NCBI GenBank assembly: GCA_022885665.1
Contig: JAGQDJ010000103.1
Location: 62,001-126,000, forward strand
Length of the DNA stretch: 64,000 bases
Direction of reading: 5' to 3'
DNA from: Triops longicaudatus
Lineage: Eukaryota > Arthropoda > Branchiopoda > Notostraca > Triopsidae
The position numbers were made by a program, and so were the translations under genes. The notes under the pieces were generated by a model. The model saw only the letters and a list, made by a program, of their open reading frames with translations, did no database searches and was not told where the DNA came from. Positions 14,801 through 26,800 of this stretch are shown here, piece by piece; the stretch's first letter is position 1; every line of letters begins with the position of its first letter.

Positions 14801-17800
14801 CACTTTTGAAGATCTCTTTTGTTTTGGCTTACCTGCTGTTCGCAGGGGACCGCGCTACACTGTAGCACTTATTAAAAAAGATATTAAAAACAATAACAGT
14901 AATAAGTTAGGAAAAAACACACATAGATGCAGGCTGGGGGAATTCCAAGAAGAGCGAAACAATTTTACGGGAGTGTAGAGATAACCCTTTTATTTTCTAG
15001 AGCTTTTTGCAGAGGGCTCTGAAAAGAAATTTCTGAGCCTAATTGAAATGTGAAAGGACCACCCGAAACGAGGCTGTTGAACCACTTTGGTGGTCTTCTG
15101 AACGACGTCCTCTGATAGCTCCCGAACTACGTTTTTCTTCTCGCTTATTCACTAGAATACACAATATCAGCACTCTCAGTGATACGATAGAATTCTTGTC
15201 AATTTTTAAAAGTAGCTTCGCATGATCTTTTAGTTCAGGGACTTGTACCACGGGGTATTTTTGTAGCACAACACACCTGGGTTTAGACACCTGGATTTAT
15301 GGAACGTACGACGGAATGCCACAAAGCAGGAAAAGACGCGAAATCTAAATATGACTGATTAAATGCTTGCGAGTACATTGCGGAATGTTGACTTTTCAAC
15401 TTGAAAAACTAGAATTTACAAGCTTTATACCTTTTGCCTTAACCAGCTTAGACATTGATATTTGCATGAACTGGAACTTGCACGCTGTTTGCCCACCGTG
15501 ACTGGTTAAACTTATGAAGCCGGAGTAGAAGGTGGAACATTCTTTGGAAGGTGGCAGGTTCCAGGGTGATAGGGACAGAATCCATCCCGAGAGGGCGCAG
15601 AGGGTTAAAGTTGCCCGCGCTTTTTTTTTTCAAAGCGCACGGAAATTCTCTCTTCCAAATCGTCTTTAAGTTTGAGTACTTTTATCTGTCTTTTATTACT
15701 GAACACAGGAATTATAATTTGCGTGGTTCTTAGAATTCCGTAGCCGGTACACTTTGTGTAGTGCAGATACGTTTTGAATGCATTGACTTACGTATCAAAT
15801 AAAGGTAAACTGACAATCGGTATCATAAATTTGTTCGTCGACCGTGGCTTTAAACGACGCTGTCCATGCAATTAAATAAAAAGTTATCTATGCTGATTTT
15901 TAATCATTGTTTTGTGTTTTGTAACGTCACGTTATGCTAATCTTGTGTTTTTTATTTGTCTCTTTTCTAGGTAAGTTATCCGTTTGACTTTTGTTGCTCT
16001 CTTTCCTTTCTGTTTTGCCTTGCTAAGGCTTTTTTTACGTTCCGCTATATCCAGCCAAATTGTAAGTACAAGCCTTATCTGACCGCGAGACTTGACTGAC
16101 TAAAAAGACATTTAGTCGAAGTTGACTTGTCACATTACGATTCCGACCAAAGATATAAGGGACTCCACACGTGAGATAACTCCGCTATTGACGAATGATG
16201 CAAAGGGCAAACTGCATGTAAAGAGCGTGAAAACCTGTGTCGTAAGATTGCGGTTCTTATTCTTAACACCTGGCCCGGGAGTCCATGCAAGGAGAAATGG
16301 CTTTGAACTTACCCAGATTTTACGATTCGGGAGGAAGCAAAAACACGCTTTCGGACGAGCACGTGTGAACTTGTAACTGTTTTGTAATTAAACGACGCAG
16401 CGTTTGAACGCTGTTGGAAGTAAATCGTTGGAAGAGAAAATCAGAGGGAAAAAACGGCAACTCGTTGAGTATAGGTTACCTTTTAAGAAGATTTTTATGC
16501 TCATGACGAAAGCTAATGTCATGCATTAATCCCATTCGTTCCTAAAAGCTCGAGGGTCACACTGACTTGTCAAGCGTCATTGCCAACAACATCGATCAGA
16601 GCGCACCCCTTCCATAAAATCTCATCAGCATTCAAATAACTTGATTCAGAAGCCCCATACTTGGCCTCCGTACTTTCGGTCCCTCCGCCCACCGAAAACT
16701 TGACGCGCACAAGGCACAGCATCTCTTGCTCAGGGGGAAAAGATGCTGCTCATTTGCATAACAACTAATGGAGCTATTACTCCTCTTGTTTGATCCGTGC
16801 AGTTTACGTAAGGGGTTCGCAAACGCAGGGTGGTCTATTACGTGCATGTAGACAGAAAAGTGAGCACATCTGGTCGTACATTTTTTATCCCTGACTTTTT
16901 TTATGATGGTGTGCGTTAAAAGAGTAACAACATCATATAGTGTCATCGATCTTGTAACTCGGGGATGTGACATTAGGGGTGAGGTTTGATTTAGGGTGGG
17001 AATATGGGACAGCGATCCATGAATTTTGGGGTTAGTTAAGAAAATAGAGAGGGTGAGAATGAGCTGTTAAGAAAATGTTTGAAAAGTGCGAGCATGAGGC
17101 AAAGTTAGCTAGAAATTGGGAAGGAACTGGTGATCTAGTTTTTAAGCCCTGCTTTCACTAAGCGAAGAGAGGGTGGCGAAATAGGGCAGAGTGGAAACTT
17201 TTGGATGCTCTTTTTGCTCACTGTTTGAGCAAGGTACTGCACTATTGGCTTAACGGCTGTGTTACGTAATCGTTATTAGAGCACGAGTCTGTTGCGCAAC
17301 GATTGATTCTCTTCTTGCTCACTTTTTTTTTAAGGATAAGCTTTTGTAGCTGTATTCTACGTCTTTTCCTCCCATCCTGTAACTGGTGACTCATTTTTCG
17401 GAAAGGAAGGGCTAAAGTTTTCTTGTTCGTTATGTTTTCCTACTTGTGTTCGAACATTGCTCTTGGTTCAACTGTTTTCTTACAAAGTTGTCAATCGTCT
17501 ACTTCTATATGCGTAAGAATTATGATTATTGTTCATAAACACCAACGTCCTTTTCTGTCCGTTACGCAGTATTCTATAGTTCATGAAAGAAACATGATCT
17601 ATTTAGAATTGAGGAGAGTTGGCACTTCGGAACTCTGTACTTGTGAGTCATAGTAGAATGGCAATTAATTTTGACATGTTTCAGCCCGAGCAAAATTGAC
17701 TCTAAAAAAGCACTTTTTTCTGGCCTCTTTGGCAGTCAAGTGGAAACTCACGAAAGCTTCGGGAATTACCACAGTGTTTTCAAAGAGAAATTGTGTGGTT

Positions 17801-20800
17801 AACTCGTCTAGTCATTTTGGGTTTTATTTCCTCGAAAATTGCCTTACCTTTCCAAAGTCTTTTTCGAAGTTTTTCGTCATCCAGAGCTCCCAGTTTCGGA
17901 GTAGTTGTCAATACAACCAGCCAATAGATTTGTCGAAACATTTCGGTAAACCCCAGGTTTTTTGAAGAAAGGTGACTTGAACGACTTCCGTTTCTATTTT
18001 AAACTAATAGCTTAATTCTTGAAAATCGATGCTCCTAGAAACTCAGCGCACTTGGTCAGTTGCTAGGTAATTAGCGACGAAAGACAAGCCACCAATCAAC
18101 ATTTCTGCCGACAGTATTCCAAATTCCATTAAGTGGACACTAGTTGACAAGCTCTTTACCCCATTAAACTAATTCAGTATGCTCCAGCTTTTCAAACTTT
18201 TACCTGTACCTGAAGAAATTAAGACAAAGGAAGAGGAGGGGTCAGAGTGGGTCGTTTGGTCCTTAAAATATACACCTTATCCTATTCCTCCGGTAGCATA
18301 TTGGTTGATTTTCAATGATAGCATGGTCAATGACCTGCCACTAATTCGACACCCATTGCTTGTCATGCATTACTGGGCCGCGTACAACGCGCACTGCTTT
18401 GAAACCCAAAGCGTCAACTGTACCATGATATACCAGCCAGCAGGTCATCTGTGATCTGTTTCAGTCAGCAGCGAGAGGAGAGAGAGAGAAAAAAAAGGAA
18501 CATTTTTCGGTAGCCGACGCTCGGGGAGTTAGGGTGCTGCCAGACTGGGTCGGTATCACCTCAACCTACCTCATTTGAGAAGAATGCCGAATGACTGTGA
18601 TGTCTCTTTTCTCTCTCGGTTTGAACTTTCGGTCCTTAAAGCCGACAAACTTCCACAGTTGATTCGGTGTGCTTGTGGGTGCCGTGCCGGAAAATATCAG
18701 GAATGTCCCTAAGACGCCGCGACGTCTTTGACAGTTATTTTCCCCACAAGTAAATCTGGGGGAAGCTTAGGGTAAAAGAGGAAAGATGGGGGGGGGGGGG
18801 AATATGCGGTGTTGTAAAAGTTTTCCGTTCGTACATCTTGCGTACAGAGAACATGTTTAAAAGGGTGCAGGGTGTCTCAACAATGAGCTTGTTTGTGTAG
18901 AAGGAGGAGTTAGGATACGTGTGATGATGGTCGGCTAAGTCTGTGACACTTGAGAATCTCCTTTTCCCCCTTCGACGGTTGGGGATATGTTGACTAATTG
19001 CGGTTACAAGAAGGTCGTGTCAGAAACACCTCTGTCTTACTTACACATACGTTGTGACGATGTTGGAAATAGCGAACTAGGGTATCATTCGTGGAATTTC
19101 TAGCTTTGAAAATCGGCGGAAAGTGCTCATTTGTTTTCCAGTCATGCCGTGTTCGGTAAGCGATTCTGGTTCCGTAACCCTGGAAATAAGTTTGCCATTT
19201 TTAGCTAGCGTAAATATAGAAGCATTTTCGCCGTATGTTGGATATGGCGCATTGCTGCTTCCATGAAATTAAAAGGCAAGTTCTCTAGCAAACGACTCTT
19301 TTAAGCAAATTGTTAGAGCTACAGAGTTGCCTTGAGTCCCACAGCAAGCGTGCTTAGTTCAGATGGCTGCTCGTAGAAAGCGAAAAAGAAACTTGTGGAA
19401 TTAATACTTCTTTTTGAAATATAGTTGTGCAATTAGTCCGAGAAGACTCTTTGCGTTCTTAAATCGTCGGAAGCTGAGCGAAAAAGCGATTAAAGTTAAT
19501 TCTTCTCGTGGATGATGGTAGAGTGTTTAGTGCCTCTTTTTTGTCCTTTTGGCAGAGAGAAGTATTAATTTGGGGCACGAAATCGTCCCTTACAGCAAAT
19601 GGCGCGTATATATTTTCTGTCTGGTTTACCTGGCAATGGCCTGCAGGAGTGGTGACGACACGAGCTCGGTTTGTGGCCGACAACGTTGTCTATACCTACT
19701 AGCTCTTGAACTTGAAAAAGATCCGAAGATGCTACTACTTTGCCAGCTTCTTTTTCCTCACCGACGGTTCTTCAGTTCGTTTTTCTTTAATGACTGTTCT
19801 CCTGTGGGTGGGCTCTCTTTCTCTTCGCATTTGCGTTTTCAGGTGGTTAGCTGCATTTGGCGGGGGAACTGTCCAACAGTCCTTCTCTCGTAAAACCAAG
19901 TTACCTAAGTCTTACCTATGCGCTCTTTCATGCGTGTGGTCTACCTCAATCATGTGAAACAGCTTTTTGGGTTTTTCAAAAGCACAAAAAGTAAAGAAAG
20001 CAAAAAGTTGAGATCGCAATTCTTCCTTTTTTCAACGCATAATAAGATGCGAGGGCAGTTTAACCCCGCCATTAAACATATTAGACCAGTTTTTTCACAA
20101 CTTTATGAGAATCCCAAGAATGTTCATGTCTCTTGTACGGAGATTCGAGTATAGGTTTCGCGATAAGCACACCTGGACCTTTTTGGAGTCTTGAAAGGTT
20201 TTTCTGTGTGACACGAGCTAGAAATGACATAATTTGAGGTGTAGAATGGCAGAGAAGGTGAAATTAAAGTCGTTCCGATAATGCGATAAAGGGGCTGTCT
20301 TGTGAATGAAAGATTAGATAAGGCTAATTAAATACGCATGAAGAAAGGTTTGAGAGGTGGTAAAAGGAAAACGTACAAGAAAATTGGTTCCTACTTGTTG
20401 CGCTTGAAGGAATCTTAGCGAAAAATTCCATCTGCTTTTGTGCGTTGACAGTATTTTTTTGTTCCCATTCAAAAACTTAGGGCTCATTGAAGTGATTTAT
20501 GCGAGTGAAGCAGGCCAAAAGACTGGCGTGCGAGCCGAGTTAAAAAGCAGAAAAAGTTTCAATAGGCCGGCTTTTATAGAACTGTTCGAGGTTGACTCCA
20601 TTGAGAAAAGTTACAGGTCAGGTAGTGTATAGCCCGATAGAGTGCTTCAGAGTACGGACAGTCGTACTGCATGGATCAGCTGCTGGTTATGCTTTTTACC
20701 TGGAGTGGAATGTGCCTCTGCCTTGACATCCAATAATCGAGTCAAGAATGCTCTTCATTGAGCCACTCGAAAAAGCCATTGAGAAGGACAGAGAGAAATG

Positions 20801-23800
20801 GGGTGGAGGGGTGGAAGGGGAAGGGGGTACTACAGGACATAAATAGGTTGCTGCGGCTGCAATGGGCTCTCCCCCTACAAAAAGAACAAGTCCTGAGGAG
20901 AGTTGGGAACCTTTTCAATAAATCCGACTTGACACGAGTTTAGCTGCGAGAGAAAGGTGTCTATAGCCTCACTATTCCCTTTTAACGCATATAATACCCG
21001 AAATGGATCCTTCAGCTGCTCGAGATTGTCCTCAATGAATAAAAGACCGTGTAGCATGTACTGGCAAACCGGCCCAACCCCTGCACCTCCTACCAAACTT
21101 GGGAGCTATTCATGGTCCGACATTGACCCTCGCACTAGATTGTTTGGAGAAGACCGAGAGAAGGACGCGGCAAACAAAAAAAAAAAAGAGGAATTGAGAA
21201 TGGGGGGACGGGAGTCAGAATACGAGTGTAAGTGAGTAACTACACAAGCTTTTTGGTTTGACTATGAGCTTTAAAGCTCACAGCTCCACAGCGCTTCATC
21301 CGATGCTGCATAAAAGCACTTGAAAACGGTTAGCATAGATGTAGTACCTTCTCTATATATACATCCCCGAAAGTCATTCATGGACATAAGACACCCCCAG
21401 CACCCTTTTCATTATGAAGTTCACCCTTCACTCCTGATGCTCTTTTGTCCCCCGTTTACTACTAGCCTATTGTGACCTAGACATCACTGGGAAGTCACTT
21501 GACAGCATATTCGACCAAGAGGGGAGGGAGTACCTTGTAATAACAGACTACGTATGTTGGACAATATGGTTTTATCGAAGGATTTACGAAACTGATAGGA
21601 AAAGTTGCGCTAAATTTGGTAAGCGAATTTTCTAACTGTGTACGACACCGCAATGATTGGCAGAAAAAAAATAAATAAAATAAATAAAAGTAATGGATAA
21701 AAAGTAAAATTTAATTTAAAATATAATAAAAAGTAAAATAATATAAAATATAATAAAAAGTAAAATAAAATAAAATATAATAAAAAGTAAAATTTAATTA
21801 AAAAGGTAAGTTTGAGAAGTAATGGGTAAAACGTAAAGAGAAGAGTACAAAGAATTTTTTCTTCTGAGCTAATGGTTTACCCTATCTGTTACGGAGATTA
21901 AGCAATTTTGTCAGAAAGCGGAGAATAGCAACGAATTGTTTTGAGTGATGACAACACGAAAAACTTGAGATCAGAAAAGCTAGTAAATGCTCCTGTGGGG
22001 ATTTTTGTGTCTCTTCTGGGCCACACACGTTGGCTTTGGGATTTTTTTTCTACCGCGTTAGAGCAGCAACAAAAGATAACGAGATGAGACTCATTAATTA
22101 GTCGGCAAACGGCTTGGGCGGCCCCGTTTGTGGGGTTGAAAACAAGTGGGGAAGACAGGAGAGAAAGATGTCATTTCATGGTCCAGAATATTCAATGATG
22201 TAATACTTTCATGTCACTTCTGAGACTTGTGCAGCTAAACAAGTAGCAAGTTACAAGATTTCTTCTTCGCGACTTTCTTTTTTTTTAAGTTTTCGAAGGT
22301 GAAAGGACATCCAAAAGGGAGTTAGAAGTACCTTGACACATTCGGATGGGTGGACTCACTCGTCCAAAAAGACATTAGAATTTCAGGTTTGGATGAGCAT
22401 GACGTACACCGTGACAAGAGGTTGAGCAAACCGTGTCCATTATATGCATAAAGGGTGGAAAGCTCGGGGTTCTTGTGGGCTTCGTGTGGAAGATGCGTTG
22501 CTATTGAGTTCTCCACGTTTACGACATAATCAGCTCGAGAAAAGCATTCTCAATTATTAAACTTAGATAGAACTTGTGCTGGCAAAATTTTTCGAAAATC
22601 ATTTTGATTCTCTAATTTCTTCTGCATCGTTTCTGTTATAAAAGATCGAAAAAAAGACCCAATTAGCATTTTATGTCAGAGACCCTTTTTTCCTGCCTCA
22701 TAACTGGCGTGTAACGGACATCTTTTTGGCGCCATGGAAACCCACCAAATTTCTTGTCGAGTCACGTGATTTTAGCGTCCCGTTGACGTAGCATCATAAG
22801 CTGGGCCAATCAGAGCGCAGCGTCGTAGACGTCGACGTGCGCCGTGAGTCTCGATTGGCCAAAGATTTGCTTCCCATGCTGTGACCGTTGAAAGAAGCTC
22901 TACATGAGAACCTTTCATCTCCTCCATCTCCCCCTCAAGAATCCCAAGAGGAGGAGACTTGTCTTTAGGAAGCCGCCTTCATTATCACTGCCCAGTTGAT
23001 CAGCTTGCTCCGCAAAGCTTACACGCCGATACTTCATAGGGGCAGAGGTCTAAAAAAATCATTTAAAAGAAGGGAAAGTGAAGGTAAATACCGTCAGGTA
23101 AAGGCGTCTACGCTTGCCGTTTTAAGAAGACGAATGTTCACGCGTTCGAGCTCATGTCTCTTGTAAAAAATCGCCTTGGAGAACACTAACGGAGGTCAAG
23201 CGAGGGTGGCTAAAAGGGGTTAACCAAGTGCGACCACGCGCACCGGTCCGGAGCACCGAGCACCGCAGTCGCACATCGGGAATCCGGAGTTCAGGAGAGA
23301 AGGCTGGGGCATTTAGACCACTGAGAGATATACCTTCTCAATTCAAGTTTGGTGGCCACTACTGTGCTGTCCCTCACCCCCGAAACCCTCAGAACAGTTT
23401 CCTAAGTTCCCGAGGAGAGCTTCTGGCGTTTACACCCCCTCAAAGTAAAGCATCTCGTGAACGGTGATGCTTAGTTAGTTAGTGTGGTTCAGCTGACTTG
23501 GTGACGAGGTTGTAACTTTCTTCTGGTCGGTTGTGTACCAATGCGGTACTTCTTAAGCGGGATCCTTTGAGTCCGCAACCGGCGGTGTGCAAAAAGTGAG
23601 GGTTCTGGTGTTACATCGCGTTAACCACTGCTAAACTGGCGTAGTATTCTGTCGACTTTTATGCGACTTTTGTGCTAAGTTATTTTTCGCCAAAGTGTAA
23701 CCCCGCGGTGGTCCCAGTTAGAAAGAAAGGACTGAGTTGCAGCTATAAAAACTGAGAATTTCCCAAGTGTTGTGGAGTCGGTTTTGTAACTAAAATCCAG

Positions 23801-26800
23801 TAGAAAAAAATTCCCAAACTGGATCCCGCCAATTTCAGTAGCTTTTTCTCCCTGCGGCCCCATCCCACCATGGATTTGACGACAGCTTATCGCTACAATC
23901 AAAATATGATGGAATATTACACGTGTAAGAGTGAGTGAGAACCAACATCTATATGCCTTTTTCATGTGTGTTACTTGAGACCGAGACAGACCGACGTTAA
24001 GCAACCAAACGTTGAAACACGCTCGTTTGAATCGGGTTTTCCGGCTTGTGTCTCCGCCGGTCAAAGGTGGGCTCAGTCAATCCGCTCATTAACAGATTCT
24101 TCAAATCTGAACAACTTCTTAAGCTACTAAGCTCTCAAGCGGGGGCCGCACATTTGACTTTTTCTAAAGCGCCCAAACCGATCGGTTGAGACAATTAAGA
24201 AATTCAGGAAACGTTGACCCTTTCCCACAAAAGCCGGAAAAGCCATGAAATGAACCTTAACAATGACATTTGCGACTTGGGCCTTCATCGTTCTCAGTCT
24301 TGACTACTTTTTGGTTTGGATTTAGCCGTAGTCTCCTTTCTTCAGTTTATGACGCACCTTTTCCTTAACGATTTTCCTTCGCAACGTCCTCCAAGTTGCC
24401 TCGTTTGTATTCACTTGCAATGCACAATGTTATGTTTGAAGTTCAATCCAAACATCAACGGTCAAATTTTTTATATGAGCTATCTTAATAACTAAAACTC
24501 TGCCTTGTTCTGTTAATGCTTTAGGATATGTTTGGTAAATGGGAAATTGATCAATGATTGTATAGTGCAGAAGTTGTTGTTCGGATTGATTCACCTTGAG
24601 CACGATTCAACCGTGGGCGACGCATTCCCTTAAAAATACCTAAAAAAAGACAGCATGGCACACCGTATTGGAAAGTTTAGGCACAATTTTTTTTTTCAGT
24701 TACCGCAAGCCCAAATCTCCTTTGATTTTAAAGGATATTTGGACAATTTTTATTTTATATTTCGCACCCCTCGTTTTTTATCATTTTCAAACTTTCAAAA
24801 GTTAGTTGAGCAAGTTTAGCTTTAACATGAGTCCAAGCCATAATTTTTGGCGAGCAATGTTGGATAGCAGTAGCACCCACCGTAGGTGTTCCTCTTACAG
24901 GCCACGGGGGCGTTAACCAACTCGGGGGCGTGTTCGTGAACGGCCGCCCATTACCGGACCTGGTGCGACAACGCATCGTCGAATTGGCGCACAACGGGGT
25001 GCGACCGTGTGATATTTCCCGCCAACTTCGCGTCTCCCACGGCTGCGTCTCCAAGATTTTATCCAGGTGAGGGGGGATGCACTGATTTGTCTAATCCACC
25101 CTTTTTGTTGTTTTTTTCCTTGTGTGTGGTATTGTCTGTCCTCTCCTTGCTTGCCCCCATCGTCGTTGCGTCTCTGCAACCCAACCAAACCCATGTAGGC
25201 CGCGATGGTGTCAATCAACACGGCGGACTCTACGTCAATGGAAGACCTTTACCTGATCACATCCGCCAGCAAATTGTTGGCCTTGCCTGCCAAGGGGTCA
25301 GGCCCTGCGACATTTCAAGACAACTGCTCATTTCCCATGGCTGCGTGTCTAAAATTTTGGGCAGGTAAAATCTATTTCGAACAAAAAAGCGCAAAAATCA
25401 AAATGAAATCCGCGGAGTCTGTGAATTGCCTTCCGTCGCTGGGTAGTTGTTAATCCATGGTGCCAATCTTGAACTAACCCGGGATGTTTGTCTTTTGGTT
25501 TTGGGTAACAAAAAATAACCCCTCTTTTTGCTTAACTCAACCCCCTCTACCCCGGACTTTTTTGTGTGTTCCGATGCCTATTTCAACCAACATAGCTGCC
25601 ACTCGTCGGTCATAATCATAAATGTATAAGGCCATCAATGCGTAAGTTCCTGTGACACCGGGAATAATCCGTTACGGAAATCCGTGGCACACTTCTTCTC
25701 CGTGGCTTTGGACATGAGATTTGCATTTAGAAACCAAAAAGGGCAATAACGGTGGCAGGGTACAAGCCAGGGAAACTCTTTTCTACTTATTTATACGGCC
25801 GGAATATATGTACCAGTGGCGAGAGAAGGAAGACAGAGAGAGAGAGAGAGAGAGAGAGAAGGAGAGGGGAGTACGTTGAAAAAAGTGAAGATCCGGAATG
25901 CATCTTAAAAAAGGCAAATGTACTCCTCTTGTTTTTTTAAGCATTTCCGTACGAAATCGTCAGAGCTCATCGCTGCTTCGCGACATGTCATAAAACAGTA
26001 GTTACTGCACGAGTCCGAAGCTCGTAAGCCCATCGTAACTACGACCCCTACCAGTCGTAGCATTAATTCGGGAAGAACATTTTGACTAGCCATTTTTTTA
26101 TGATGTTCCTGTGGTATCGATTACTCAGGAACTGCGATTTGCAACCGCGGTAATCAAATCTACAACGCTCGTTGCATTATTCTCTATTGGAAGCCGAAGT
26201 TAAAAGCGAAAATACTGATATAGAATCACGGAGGTTACTGGCACTTAACCAGTAGCCCCGTAATTCTAGGAATGCGCGAATAACGATGATAAGTTTTACT
26301 GCATAAGCCAATTCGCTTCCGCTTCCCCCTTTTTTACATCCTTTTTGTTGACGAGTCTACGCGAGAGCTGTTGCTTAACATTGTCTTTTATGATGCAAAT
26401 GTAAAAGCACTCTAGTAACAACCAGCAACATATCGGTAGTGTTGGTCCAAATGCTCTTTGCCACACAGTCGAGGCAGAGAAAAGTAAGTTTTCCGGATCT
26501 TATATTTCCCCCTCAGCGAAAAAATGGAGGGGAAAAGCAAAAAAGGGGAGAAAAATGAGAAAAAGATTTTCCCACGTAGCATCTTCCGAGGATGATGTAT
26601 AGCGCGTGGATGTGGTTGTGATGGACTGCATAATGGGGCTGAAGATGCAGTCATCATCATCCACTAAGTTACCCCTGTTAATGTGAATATTTATGGGACA
26701 GTCTTCGTTCTTTTTGTGCATGTTAAATGTTCTTTTATGTGTGTGTTTGGCATGAGATGTGTATCAACTCAAAACTTTATTTTTCAAACGATTTTCTCAT

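Noticed and set aside
24901..25364. Exon B as an assembly duplication of exon A
   Set aside because: The copies differ at 14 of 54 complete codons and at many silent sites, with unrelated flanking intron sequence, so this is an old, maintained duplication.
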